Positions 42,356 through 51,805 of a stretch of DNA of 64,000 bases are shown here, in pieces; position 1 is the stretch's first letter; every line of letters begins with the position of its first letter. Source of the DNA: Pseudomonas psychrophila (GTDB lineage Bacteria; Pseudomonadota; Gammaproteobacteria; Pseudomonadales; Pseudomonadaceae); the NCBI RefSeq assembly GCF_001043005.1, contig NZ_JYKZ01000005.1, forward strand, positions 62,001-126,000, read 5' to 3'. Made by a program: the position numbers and the translations under genes. Below the pieces are notes generated by a model. It was not told the origin of the DNA. It ran no database searches and was given only the letters and a program-made list of their open reading frames with translations.

Positions 42356-43429
42356 TCAGTGAGCGCGGATTTTGGGGGCGATGACCTTGAGGCTCATCTG
42401 CTCAAGCAGGGCGTTCATCTGCACAAATTGAGCAAAGCGTTTGTCCTGGGTCTGGCCATGGTAGTAGCGGTAGTAGATCTGCTGAACGATACCGGCCAGA
42501 CGGAACAGGCCATAGGTGTAGTAAAAGTCGTAATTATCTATCTGAATGCCTGAGCGTTCGGCGTAGTAGTCGACGAATTCGCGGCGAGTCAACATTCCGG
42601 GGGCGTTGCTCGGCTGGCGGCGCATCAACTGCACCGGTGCCGGGTCGTCAGCTTCAATCCAGTAGGCGAGGGTGTTGCCGAGGTCCATCAGCGGATCACC
42701 CAGGGTGGTCAGTTCCCAGTCCAGCACGCCGATGATTTGCAGCGGATCGGCGGGATCGAGGATCACGTTGTCGAAGCGGTAGTCGTTATGAACGATGGCG
42801 GGGGTAGGGTGGTCAGCAGGCATATTGGCTTTGAGCCAGTCCTTGACCGCCTCCCAGCGCGGCGCATCGGGGGTCAGGGCTTTTTCATAGCGTTCACACC
42901 AGCCGCCGATCTGGCGTTGCACATAGCCCTGGGGCTTGCCCAGATCACTCAGGCCGCAAGCGGTGTAATCAACCTTGTGCAACTCCGCCAGCGTGTTGAT
43001 AAAGGTTTGGCACAGGGTGCGTGTAGGGTCGGGGCCCAGGCCCAGCTCTGGCGGCAGGTCGGCGCGCAGGATGATGCCCTTGAGCCGCTCCATGACATAA
43101 AACTCGCTGCCGATCACGGACTCATCGGTGCAGAGGGCATAGGCTTTGGGGCAGTAGGGAAAGGCGTCCTTGAGCTGATTGAGGATGCGGAACTCGCGGC
43201 CCATGTCGTGGGCCGACTTGGCCTTGTGGCCAAACGGCGGACGGCGCAGTACCAGCTCAACGCCGGAGTATTCGATCAGATAGGTCAGGTTAGAAGCACC
43301 ACCAGGGAACTGGCTGATCACGGGCTGCCCCTCAAGCCCCGGGATATGGGCCTTGAGATAAGGATCAATGCGGCTGGCGTCGAGCTCTTCGCCAGAACGG
43401 ATGTGGGTGGACGAGTCGGTAAGCGCCAT
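42356..43429 (-). CDS. Phosphotransferase family protein (ACAD10/11 kinase-like)
   Basis: Aminoglycoside-phosphotransferase fold protein of 357 aa. The catalytic loop HNDYRFDNVILDP and the metal-binding aspartate in VLDWELTTLGDPLMDLG are intact, and the N-terminus PGLEGQPVISQFPGGASNLTYLI carries the nucleotide loop. Bacterial relatives and the kinase part of human ACAD10/11 act on hydroxylated fatty acyl groups (4-hydroxyacyl-CoA), which would fit the adjacent SDR and SCP2 lipid-binding protein. Antibiotic resistance is unlikely. First gene of the leftward pair. Confidence 0.87.
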   Translation of the reverse strand: MALTDSSTHIRSGEELDASRIDPYLKAHIPGLEGQPVISQFPGGASNLTYLIEYSGVELVLRRPPFGHKAKSAHDMGREFRILNQLKDAFPYCPKAYALCTDESVIGSEFYVMERLKGIILRADLPPELGLGPDPTRTLCQTFINTLAELHKVDYTACGLSDLGKPQGYVQRQIGGWCERYEKALTPDAPRWEAVKDWLKANMPADHPTPAIVHNDYRFDNVILDPADPLQIIGVLDWELTTLGDPLMDLGNTLAYWIEADDPAPVQLMRRQPSNAPGMLTRREFVDYYAERSGIQIDNYDFYYTYGLFRLAGIVQQIYYRYYHGQTQDKRFAQFVQMNALLEQMSLKVIAPKIRAH

Positions 43430-43582
43430 GTTTATCTCTTCTGCTTATATTTGTGGCCTGACAACATTCGCTAATCTAATGGGCAACCCGGGTCTCGACA
43501 AGGCAGGCGCGGCCTTAATAGGCAGGGGTGTTAATGGGGAATCAGCCCCCTTGATAACCATTGCCTGAGTGAATCACAAGGC

Positions 43583-43614
43583 AAAAAAAACCGAAGCGCG
43601 TGGGCTTCGGTTTT
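43583..43614 (-). terminator. Intrinsic terminator of the SCP2 gene
   Basis: On the minus strand an 11-bp perfect stem AAAACCGAAGC / GCTTCGGTTTT with a six-base loop is followed by a run of eight T residues. It lies 17 bases beyond the SCP2 stop. Confidence 0.88.
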
Positions 43615-43630
43615 GGGTGTTGCCTGTGGC

Positions 43631-43945
43631 TTAAGCCGGGAACAGTTCGCTCAGCTTCATGGCCAGCATCATGTCGCCTTCAGCGCGCAGTTTGCCGCCC
43701 ATGAATGCTTGCATGCCGTCGGTTTCGCCGCTGACGATGCCTTCCAGGGTTTCGCCGTCCATGACCAGAGTGACCTGGGCGTCCGGGTTTTCGCCTTCTT
43801 TGAGTTCACAGGTGCTGTCTTTGACGATCAGCGAGAAGTGTTTGTCGTCATCAATGCGAAAACCAAATACCAGATCCAGGCCTGCAGCAGCGGCTGGGTT
43901 GAATTTTGCTTTCATTGCTTGAACGGCATCAGCTACAGAAGTCAT
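43631..43945 (-). CDS. SCP2 sterol-binding domain protein
   Basis: Stand-alone SCP2 domain of 104 aa. The sequence FNPAAAAGLDLVFGFRIDDDKHFSLIVKDSTCEL and DAQVTLVMDGETLEGIVSGETDGMQAFMGGKLRAEGDMMLAMKL covers the whole fold with the hydrophobic tunnel and the C-terminal GKLRAEGD turn. It binds acyl chains or acyl-CoA in the cytosol. It precedes an intrinsic terminator and follows the histidine phosphatase gene by 57 bases. Confidence 0.92.
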   Translation of the reverse strand: MTSVADAVQAMKAKFNPAAAAGLDLVFGFRIDDDKHFSLIVKDSTCELKEGENPDAQVTLVMDGETLEGIVSGETDGMQAFMGGKLRAEGDMMLAMKLSELFPA

Positions 43946-44002
43946 GGTTCGATCCTTATATAGGGTGGATTACAGCGGCCCGTAGGTCGCGGTTGCCGAC
44001 GC

Positions 44003-44713
44003 TCAACGATAGGTGATGAGTGACGGCGTCTTCAACAGTTGCAAATGCACATGACTGTTGAAGGAAGCCAGGGTCACTTCGCGGCCATGAAACTTGAGCT
44101 GGCTGAGCGAAGTGTTAGCAATTTGCCAGGTCAGCTTGAAAGCATCGGTGGCCGGAATTTGGGTCAGTATGTGGAGCAAGGCAGTGATGGTTCCGCCGGA
44201 GGTGAACACGGCGATGGTGTGCTGATTGTTTGCCAGGTCGAGAATGCGATTAAGTCCCGCCTGAACCCGTTCGACAAAAGCCAGCCATGTTTCCAGACCC
44301 GGGGTGTCGTAGGTGCCACTGAGCCAGCGGGCGATAACCAGTTCAAAGATACGCTGGAATTCTGCCGGGTTGTGGGCGGCGTTGTTCATGGCCTCCAGCG
44401 CATCAGGTTCGTCCGGCAGCAGGCCAGGAAGCAAGGTGCGAAGCACGGCGAAAGCATCGAATTCGTCAAAGGCCGGGTCAGTTTCCAGCGATGGAACGGG
44501 GAGGCCGGCAGCGTGGAACTGATCTGTGGCGTGACGTGCGGTGTCTTGCTGGCGCTGCAGTTCGCCTGACAGGCAGCGATCAAAGCGCAGACCCAGATCC
44601 ACCAGATGCTGGCCGGTGAGGGTCGCCTGACGCACGCCCAGTGGCGACAGCACGTCGTAGTCGTCTGCACCGAAAGAGGCCTGGCCATGTCTTATCAAAT
44701 AGATGCTGCCCAC
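44003..44713 (-). CDS. Histidine phosphatase family protein
   Basis: Phosphoglycerate-mutase-like phosphatase of 236 aa. The catalytic motif LIRHGQASFG is seven residues from the start chosen here, a GTG at 44713 preceded by GGATG; a longer frame to 44776 would add 21 residues with no family counterpart. The second histidine lies late in the fold near VFTSGGTITALLHIL, where a glycine-rich stretch replaces the common GHG; the usual catalytic His there is not obvious. Conserved neighbour of SCP2 and sohB genes. Substrate unknown. Confidence 0.85.
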   Translation of the reverse strand: MGSIYLIRHGQASFGADDYDVLSPLGVRQATLTGQHLVDLGLRFDRCLSGELQRQQDTARHATDQFHAAGLPVPSLETDPAFDEFDAFAVLRTLLPGLLPDEPDALEAMNNAAHNPAEFQRIFELVIARWLSGTYDTPGLETWLAFVERVQAGLNRILDLANNQHTIAVFTSGGTITALLHILTQIPATDAFKLTWQIANTSLSQLKFHGREVTLASFNSHVHLQLLKTPSLITYR

Positions 44714-44919
44714 GTCCGCGTCATCCCGGTCCGCTGAAAGTCTGGCGAGGTTAGGAGGATGGCAAGTGGCTGTCAATGAAAAAACATACGCTTGTTTGAA
44801 TTCCTACCTGTCGCTGAATGCGAGGCGTTTCACGGCTGGCAGGCCCCGGTTGGCGCCGGTATGCTGAGTGCCATTGCGCAGCCCTGACCCGAGGGCTGCA
44901 GACGTTTTAAGGAGAGGCT

Positions 44920-45939
44920 GTGGAATTTCTTGCCGAGTACGCCAGTTTTCTGGCCAAGACCGTGACCCTGGTGGTTGCCATTGTGGTTGTCCTGGTGACC
45001 CTTGCAGCATTGCGTGGCAAGGGGCGCCGCGCCACCGGGCAATTACAGGTCATCAAGCTCAACGATTTTTACAAGGGGCTGCGTGAGCGTCTGGAACAGT
45101 CTCTGTTGTCCAAGAGCCAGCTCAAGGCACTGCACAAGCAAACCAGTAAAGCGGACAAAAAGCAGAAAAAGCAGCCGGATGACAAGCCTCGGGTCTTTGT
45201 CCTGGATTTTGTAGGCGACATCAAGGCCTCTGCCACTGAAAGCCTGCGTCACGAAATCACCGCGTTGCTGACCCTTGCCAAGCCGACTGACGAAGTGGTC
45301 GTGCGCCTGGAAAGCGGCGGCGGCATGGTGCACAGCTATGGCCTGGCCTCCTCGCAACTGGCGCGTATTCGCCAGGCAGGCATCCCGTTGACCATCTGCA
45401 TCGATAAAGTCGCGGCCAGTGGCGGCTACATGATGGCGTGCATTGGTCAGAAGATCATCAGCGCACCCTTTGCCATTCTGGGCTCCATCGGCGTTGTTGC
45501 GCAGATACCCAACGTCAATCGCCTGCTGAAAAAGCACGACATTGACTACGAAGTGCTGACGGCAGGTGAGTACAAGCGCACGCTGACGGTGTTTGGCGAA
45601 AACACCGAAAAAGGCCGTGAGAAGTTCCAGCAGGACTTGGACATTACCCATGAGTTGTTCAAGAATTTCGTGGCCAAATATCGTCCGCAACTGGCGATTG
45701 ATGAAGTGGCGACCGGTGAAGTCTGGCTGGGTGTCGCCGCGGTCGATAAACAGCTGGTCGATGAACTTAAAACCAGCGACGAGTACTTGTCCGAGCGGGC
45801 CAACGATGCCCAGCTCTATCACCTGCACTATGCCCAGCGTAAAAGTCTCCAGGAGCGCGTGGGGCTGGCGGCAAGCACCTCGGTGCAACAGGTGGTTGAC
45901 TCGCTGTGGAGTCGCTTGACCCAGCAGCGCTTCTGGTAA
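44920..45939 (+). CDS. sohB: SohB-type signal peptide peptidase family protease
   Basis: Membrane-anchored serine protease of 339 aa. An N-terminal helix (FLAKTVTLVVAIVVVLVTLAAL) anchors it, a charged linker rich in lysine follows (SKADKKQKKQPDDK), and the protease domain holds the Ser-Lys dyad: Ser167 in AASGGYMMA and Lys219 in GEYKRTLT. GTG start with AAGGAGAGG upstream. SohB acts in the periplasm as a possible quality-control protease. An imperfect hairpin follows the stop. Confidence 0.92.
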   Translation: MEFLAEYASFLAKTVTLVVAIVVVLVTLAALRGKGRRATGQLQVIKLNDFYKGLRERLEQSLLSKSQLKALHKQTSKADKKQKKQPDDKPRVFVLDFVGDIKASATESLRHEITALLTLAKPTDEVVVRLESGGGMVHSYGLASSQLARIRQAGIPLTICIDKVAASGGYMMACIGQKIISAPFAILGSIGVVAQIPNVNRLLKKHDIDYEVLTAGEYKRTLTVFGENTEKGREKFQQDLDITHELFKNFVAKYRPQLAIDEVATGEVWLGVAAVDKQLVDELKTSDEYLSERANDAQLYHLHYAQRKSLQERVGLAASTSVQQVVDSLWSRLTQQRFW

Positions 45940-45946
45940 AGGTTGT

Positions 45947-45979
45947 GCTCTGCTGCGACAACCCATGTCGTGGCAGAGC
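45947..45979 (+). terminator. Hairpin after sohB
   Basis: GCTCTGCTGCGACA pairs with TGTCGTGGCAGAGC with two mismatches around a five- to six-base loop, seven bases after the sohB stop. No T tract follows, so its role as terminator is uncertain. Confidence 0.45.
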
Positions 45980-46166
45980 GTGGTATCGAACGCGGCCTTG
46001 CAGGCAAAACATTCACTCATCAATAGGTATGGCTTTACTGTTTTAAGGGGTAGTTATATATAGTTTAGTTTCAATTTTTAGTGGCTGTGTCACACGCCTC
46101 GATCAGGTAATTAACAGTGTTTCAAGCAAGGCTGCGTATAAGCTTGTTTCCTGACTAATTATCTGG

Positions 46167-49100
46167 ATGTTAGAAATGTCTACACTTTCTTTGCCGCCTG
46201 CATCCGCGAGCGAATTGGCTGTTGTCGAGTGTTCTGCAACCTATGCTGATTTGCTGGCAGAAAATAAATATGAACACTATATAAAGCCCTTGTTGCCGTT
46301 GTGGTTTGTGACGGCGCCAGCTGATGTGCGTCAGGCTTTGCGCGACAGCATGAAGCACGCCCATGAAACACACGCAGTCGTCTCGGCTGTATTGGCACAA
46401 ATATCGCCCATTGAGCAGTTTGCTGAACCGTTACTTATACAAGCGCTGACCGCCCACGGTCATTGGGATGTTAACCCTCGGGCCTGTGCGATCAAGGAAG
46501 TTCATCTGCTGAACAATGTCGTGATTTACATTGCCAATCAGCAGTTGCGCTTGGCCGATGCCCTGGTCCGGTTGCTGATTCCTGATGTGCTCGAGCCTCA
46601 GTCACTGGAGCTTAATCTGGTGTCGAGTATTAACCGGCACAGCTTGCTGCAGGCGGCGATGCAAAATTTCCAGCAGGCACAGACCGTGGCTACAGGCTTT
46701 GCTTCAGGGAGCATGATCTATGTGGTCAGTGATAAGAATCAACGACCCCATGCTGCACTTACGCCTGAAAAATTTGCAGTCATATGCCGTGATCTGAATG
46801 TGGGGCTGCAGTATCAATTGCATCTGGACAGGGTCTTTGTTCCTCTCGGAGATGAATGGCCTGCAGAAGATTCACGTTCGAAAGCCTACAGAATTAAAAC
46901 TGCATTCTGTATGAATAAACGTTATGAGTTTGCTTCGGCATTGCACATTGCTTATATGAAGTCTGAAGTCACATCTCGCCATTACGCGCTAATGGTTAAT
47001 CAGCTACTTTCGCCTTCGCCTGAGACAAATACTGGCGGGGCAGTTCATAGCACATTTGAAATACTGGGTTTTGAAGTGCCCGGGATTATAGTGTTTTGGC
47101 CGGATCGAAAACCACGTGAACAGGACCAGTCCTGCATCGTGTATTTGCCGGACGGACCACAACGGTCGTTTTATCATTTCGAGACGTTTGAACGCTTCAA
47201 GTTTCAATTGAGGGAATGGTTAAAGACTTCGCTTTTTGCCGACTATTTTATCCAGCGGGTACCGCTGCGCCATCGTGCCGAGTTTGTTCGTCGCACCAAT
47301 ATCAGGCAGATGAGCTGGGACTCACTCTTGCTGAGACGTCCACCTATCGTTAACGAACCCGCGCTGTTGGGAGTGACCGGCCATAAGTTACAGGCGGGCG
47401 ATCCATTCGAAGTGGCGTGGCTGTTGCAGTTGGCCCAGATAAAAGACGACGCCCGACAATTATTGGTACCCACGGAGGATGAGGACACTAGAAGCCGCCT
47501 GGAACGCCAGGCTATGTACCTGAATCTGGGGATGAGTTTGCTGGGGTTGGCGCTGGGATTTGTTCCGGTTTTGGGTCAGGTCCTGCTGGTAGGCAGTGTG
47601 CTGCAGTTGGGTGTTGAGGTGTATGAGGGCATCAGGGCCTGGCAGCACGCTGATCGCGTCGCGGCCCTTGAACACCTGTTTGATATTGCGCAAAACATTG
47701 CGCTGGTCGCCAGTACCAGCGCTGGCACCAAAGCGCTGAAGACCGAGCCGGTGGTTGATGCTCTGGTGCCGGTCAAGTCGGTAAAAGGGCACAACAGGCT
47801 GTGGAAACCCGACTTTATACCTTATGAGTTCAAGCATGTGTCCCTTGCCGGCCTGGTCCCAGACGAACAGGGGCTGTACAAAGTTGGCGACCAGTCCTTC
47901 ATCAAGCTTGACGGCAAGGTGTTTGAGGTCCGCATCGAGTCGGACAAAGGCCGTTGTCATCTGTTGCATCCCACAGATCCTGATGCCTACACGCCCCGGT
48001 TGATTCATAACGAGCGCGGGATGTGGACCCCTGAGCTGGACAACCCGATACACGCTTCTGGATTGCAGTTGTTCCGGCGCCTTGGACACCAGTCCGAAGG
48101 GCTGTCAGATGCTGGCGCAGAACAGGTGCTTGCCGCGACCAATACATCGCAGACCATGATGCGCCAACTGTTGATGGACAACTTGCCCCTGCCGCCTTTA
48201 TTGCTCGACAGTCTCAAACGTGTACGCCTGAGCGAACGAATCGAGACCTTTATCATGCAGATGAAGCAGGGCAGTACCGGCACTGTTGATCAGGCGGACT
48301 TGCAGCTGGAACTGTTGACCCGCCTGCCGGGATGGCCTCCAGAGCGGGTTTTGCGTGTTGTTGACGCAGAGGGTGTGAATTACAAAGAGTACGGTGTTGA
48401 TCTTACGTCGCTGCATTCCAGGCTGCAGCTTGCGCAGGCGCAAATCAACAACGGGGATTTGCTCAAAGTCACCCTTGAGAGTTTGTCATCGTCGCAGATC
48501 GAGGGTCTGCTGGGCGATGGGCTGCCTTGGCTTGATCAGCAGGTTGCAGCGTTGGCGCGCAAACTGGGTGAATATGCCGAAAGCACCCGGGGGGGATTGC
48601 TTGCCCGGCTGTATAACAGCTCAGAGGTGCTGGGCGCTGATACGGCAGGCCTTAAAGGTCAGTTCCCCAGTTTGCCGGTGGCGGTGGTTGAAGAGCTGCT
48701 CGATCAGATGACAGCCGGGCAAAAAATGCAGTTCGCAGCCACTGGGGCCATACCGCTGGTAGTGTTGGAGGAGGCTCGCAGCTATGTACAGACCTTACGC
48801 GTTAACCGCACGATAGAAGGTATTTTCCATCTGGCGCTGGGTAATGCTGATAGCACTCTAGTGGGATGGGAAACCTTGCCTGACGTACCAGGATGGCCAC
48901 GGAATGTGGGGTTTGTGGTGAGAGATAAATTCACTCGCCAGGTGCTGTACAGTCTTGGTCGAACTGCTGCGTCTGGTCGTGAGATTGTAAAAAACGCCGA
49001 GGTCTACGAGTTTCAGAATTCGGCCGGGGAGGTTTACAGCAATCCAGCTCTTTTGAGCTGTGTACCCCACGTGTTGACCTCAGAGGAGCGATCAGCCATT

Positions 49101-51278
49101 GGGCTGGGGACCACTGATCTGGGCACCCAGTTGCACTTGAAAGTGGCCAGCCAAGCGGCGATTCAGCGCAACAGTGTCACCAAAAGCCTCGGGATGCACA
49201 GCATAAAACCATGGTTCAAATCGCCGTTGCGCCTGGCCGATGGCCGTTTGGGTTACACCCTCGGCGGGCGCGCCGGGCGTATTTTGCCTGCAGGCGAGCC
49301 GGCACTGCTCAAGGATCTGGTTGTCGAGCTTTACCCGTTGATGAGCGACGTGCAGGCAGGTCAGTTCTTGTACCGGCTTAAAATACCCGGGGCACTCATG
49401 ACCCGGGCGCTGGTGAATCTCAAGACTGAACTCACGGCCCTGCGCAGCGATCTTGATGAGTGGGTTGGCTCTGATGTCTGGACCCAACCCCACAATGGGC
49501 CGCGCACCCTCCTGGCGCAAAGGACCAAGCGGGCAATCAGCCAGGCCTTGATCCGCGCCTGGCGCAGGCAAACCCCCAGCGTCCAGATTGAGGATCACAC
49601 AGGCTATGAGCTGGATCTTGAAGCCTGGCCTGTCGATGGGCTCCCGGCGTTATCCGCTGATTTTGGACATGTCAGCGCATTGCATTTGTCCCACTCGGGC
49701 AATGCTCAATTTCCAGTCGGCTTTCTCGACCGTTTTCCCAATCTTCGAATACTGTCACTTAAAAACAGTCATTTGGCCGAGCTGCCTGCTTCACTCGGGC
49801 GCATGTCGCAGCTACGGGATCTCAACCTGCAAGGCAACCGGATTGCCCTGAACGATCAGGCCGTGGCTGTTCTGTCTGGCCTGACCCGGCTCAAATCATT
49901 GAATCTTACCGGCAATCTGCTGGGCAGGCGTTTAGCGGTATGGCCCATGCGTGAGCTCAAGTACTTGCTGTTGCGCCACACAGGTACTACGCAATGGCCG
50001 GACGGGATTGAGCATCTCATGAGCCTGCAGATACTGGATCTGCGAGATAACGCCATCAGCCATATCCCGCCTGAGGTGCTGGCTGCGGACCGGGCCGCTC
50101 TTAACCGGGTAACGTTTTTGCACGACAACCCGCTGAGTGCTGATTCGCAGCGTCGTCTGCAGGTTTATCATCGGGAACACGGGATCAACTTTGGGGTTGA
50201 TCTACAGCGTCAGCACGTAGCTCCACAACGCGGTATCGAGCATTGGTCAACCTCGCCTACCCGTGAACAAGCAACTCATTGGAGCGGCTTGATGAACGCT
50301 TCAGGGGCAACCGATTTTTTCCGGGTGCTGGAAGACATGACGACTTCTGCGCAGTTCCTGCAACAGCGAGAAAACCTTACCCAGCGGATCTGGGCTTTGC
50401 TTGGTGCAATGCACGATCACCTGGAATTGCGCGACCGTGTGTTTGAGATTGCCTCGAATCCACGGACCTGCAGTGACGGGATTGCGATGATTTTTGCCGA
50501 TATGGAGTTGCAACATCAGGTGTTTATTGCACAAACCGGAGTCAACACCGAAGAGAGCCTGTTGAAGCTGGCCCACGGCTTGTTCCATATCGATTTGCTG
50601 AACCAACATGTGAATACCATCATCGAGGCGCGCTTGGCCGCCATTCAGCTACAGCAGCAGGCCTCTGTGCGTGAGCTGCAACAGTTGGTGGATGAGCTCG
50701 GGCCGCACTTGGCATCTGTCCCGGTGAGCAGCATGGACGCCGTTCAGCAGCAAGGCGTGGCCTACCGATTGGGGACCCCTCAATCGTTGAGCCTGGCTGA
50801 GCAACTGAGTCCGGCAAGCATCAGTCGTCAGATAGCCGAACTTGATCCGCTACAGGTGCAGATGTTCTATCAGGTCAAATTGGCCCGGGCTCTGGATTTG
50901 CCGGCAAGGCCCAGGAGCATGCGTTTTGAAAGGATTGCGCGGGTGACATCGGCTGAGCTTAAAACCGCTAAAGCCTATGTGCTCGCGCAGGATAAGCCTG
51001 AAGCCATGATGGCTTCGATCGGCAGCAGGGATTTCTGGACAGCGTTCCTGGAGAAAAAATACCCCGAGGCGTTCACTGTAGCCGACGAGCCTCTGGACGA
51101 GCGCATGGACGTTTTGTATATGGCCCGCGAAAGCATGTCGAGCAACGACTATGTCGCGCAGTCGAATGCGCTGGGTGATGCACGGGGAAGGACAAGAGCC
51201 TCGGTGGTCACACAGCTGACTCGCCTGGAGCTCCAGCAACACCCCCTGGGCAGCGATCAATCAACGACTCAGGCCTGA
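46167..51278 (+). CDS. Giant LRR protein with C-terminal NEL-type E3 ubiquitin ligase domain
   Basis: Protein of 1703 aa of the Pseudomonas toxin-like family with an N-terminal DUF6543/dermonecrotic-toxin-type region (about 1-430), a hydrophobic stretch near 448-490 (LGMSLLGLALGFVPVLGQVLL), a helical middle, an LRR block at about 1165-1320 (LRILSLKNSHLAELPASLG, LRDLNLQGNRI, LQILDLRDNAISHIPPEVL) and a C-terminal NEL domain. The NEL catalytic motif CxD is present as Cys1435-Ser-Asp1437 in NPRTCSDG. NEL enzymes attach ubiquitin inside eukaryotic cells, so this is a likely effector. No signal peptide is seen; delivery is unknown. Start: ATG 46167 or 46176. The 5' flank and early codons are AT-richer than neighbours, suggesting transfer. 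Confidence 0.87.
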   Translation: MLEMSTLSLPPASASELAVVECSATYADLLAENKYEHYIKPLLPLWFVTAPADVRQALRDSMKHAHETHAVVSAVLAQISPIEQFAEPLLIQALTAHGHWDVNPRACAIKEVHLLNNVVIYIANQQLRLADALVRLLIPDVLEPQSLELNLVSSINRHSLLQAAMQNFQQAQTVATGFASGSMIYVVSDKNQRPHAALTPEKFAVICRDLNVGLQYQLHLDRVFVPLGDEWPAEDSRSKAYRIKTAFCMNKRYEFASALHIAYMKSEVTSRHYALMVNQLLSPSPETNTGGAVHSTFEILGFEVPGIIVFWPDRKPREQDQSCIVYLPDGPQRSFYHFETFERFKFQLREWLKTSLFADYFIQRVPLRHRAEFVRRTNIRQMSWDSLLLRRPPIVNEPALLGVTGHKLQAGDPFEVAWLLQLAQIKDDARQLLVPTEDEDTRSRLERQAMYLNLGMSLLGLALGFVPVLGQVLLVGSVLQLGVEVYEGIRAWQHADRVAALEHLFDIAQNIALVASTSAGTKALKTEPVVDALVPVKSVKGHNRLWKPDFIPYEFKHVSLAGLVPDEQGLYKVGDQSFIKLDGKVFEVRIESDKGRCHLLHPTDPDAYTPRLIHNERGMWTPELDNPIHASGLQLFRRLGHQSEGLSDAGAEQVLAATNTSQTMMRQLLMDNLPLPPLLLDSLKRVRLSERIETFIMQMKQGSTGTVDQADLQLELLTRLPGWPPERVLRVVDAEGVNYKEYGVDLTSLHSRLQLAQAQINNGDLLKVTLESLSSSQIEGLLGDGLPWLDQQVAALARKLGEYAESTRGGLLARLYNSSEVLGADTAGLKGQFPSLPVAVVEELLDQMTAGQKMQFAATGAIPLVVLEEARSYVQTLRVNRTIEGIFHLALGNADSTLVGWETLPDVPGWPRNVGFVVRDKFTRQVLYSLGRTAASGREIVKNAEVYEFQNSAGEVYSNPALLSCVPHVLTSEERSAIGLGTTDLGTQLHLKVASQAAIQRNSVTKSLGMHSIKPWFKSPLRLADGRLGYTLGGRAGRILPAGEPALLKDLVVELYPLMSDVQAGQFLYRLKIPGALMTRALVNLKTELTALRSDLDEWVGSDVWTQPHNGPRTLLAQRTKRAISQALIRAWRRQTPSVQIEDHTGYELDLEAWPVDGLPALSADFGHVSALHLSHSGNAQFPVGFLDRFPNLRILSLKNSHLAELPASLGRMSQLRDLNLQGNRIALNDQAVAVLSGLTRLKSLNLTGNLLGRRLAVWPMRELKYLLLRHTGTTQWPDGIEHLMSLQILDLRDNAISHIPPEVLAADRAALNRVTFLHDNPLSADSQRRLQVYHREHGINFGVDLQRQHVAPQRGIEHWSTSPTREQATHWSGLMNASGATDFFRVLEDMTTSAQFLQQRENLTQRIWALLGAMHDHLELRDRVFEIASNPRTCSDGIAMIFADMELQHQVFIAQTGVNTEESLLKLAHGLFHIDLLNQHVNTIIEARLAAIQLQQQASVRELQQLVDELGPHLASVPVSSMDAVQQQGVAYRLGTPQSLSLAEQLSPASISRQIAELDPLQVQMFYQVKLARALDLPARPRSMRFERIARVTSAELKTAKAYVLAQDKPEAMMASIGSRDFWTAFLEKKYPEAFTVADEPLDERMDVLYMARESMSSNDYVAQSNALGDARGRTRASVVTQLTRLELQQHPLGSDQSTTQA

Positions 51279-51310
51279 ACCCAGGGGAGGATCAGGCCTG
51301 AGTCATGTAA

Positions 51311-51805
51311 TCAACGCCGGCGGAACAACGGCATGGGTTCGTCGGTCGAGGACTGGTAGGTCACCGAAAAATCTTTCAGGCCTTCCAGGGCTTCATACGG
51401 GTCTTTGTCGGCGCGAATGGCGAACGCGTCGAAACCGCAACGATGCAAATAGAACAACTGGTCGCGCAGTACATCGCCAATGGCGCGCAATTCGCCTTTG
51501 TAACCATAACGGTCACGCAGCAAGCGGGCATTGGAGTAGCTGCGACCATCGGTGAAGGCCGGGAAGTTCAGGGCAATCACCTGAAAGTGCACCACGTCTT
51601 CGCCCAGTTCTTCGGCTTCTTCATCGCTGTCCAGCCACACACCCAGGCCGCCATCACGGGCCTTGAGTGCATGCCCGTGCTCGCGCCACATCACCAACGG
51701 GACGATGAGGTCGTCGCAGTTGGAGATTTCGTCAAAGGTGGTTTCCTTTGGCAGCAAGTGCCAGGTTTCGTCGATGACCTGGTTGTTCTTAATGATTCGC
51801 TGCAT
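51311..51805 (-). CDS. DUF934 protein (CysI-associated)
   Basis: Soluble protein of 164 aa, DUF934 family, found with sulfite reductase genes across proteobacteria; function in sulfite reduction is assumed but not established. The segments LIVPLVMWREHGHAL, LGVWLDSDEEAEEL, NFPAFTDGRSYSNARLLRDRYGY and GELRAIGDVLRDQL are typical. ATG 51805, within the end of cysI, is chosen because AAGGAGCG lies just upstream; the frame continues to 51886. Overlap with cysI indicates coupled translation. Confidence 0.9.
   Translation of the reverse strand: MQRIIKNNQVIDETWHLLPKETTFDEISNCDDLIVPLVMWREHGHALKARDGGLGVWLDSDEEAEELGEDVVHFQVIALNFPAFTDGRSYSNARLLRDRYGYKGELRAIGDVLRDQLFYLHRCGFDAFAIRADKDPYEALEGLKDFSVTYQSSTDEPMPLFRRR

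Noticed and set aside
42356..43429. Aminoglycoside resistance gene
   Set aside because: The kinase motifs are of the ACAD10/11-like phosphotransferase branch and the neighbours are lipid-related, so resistance is not supported.
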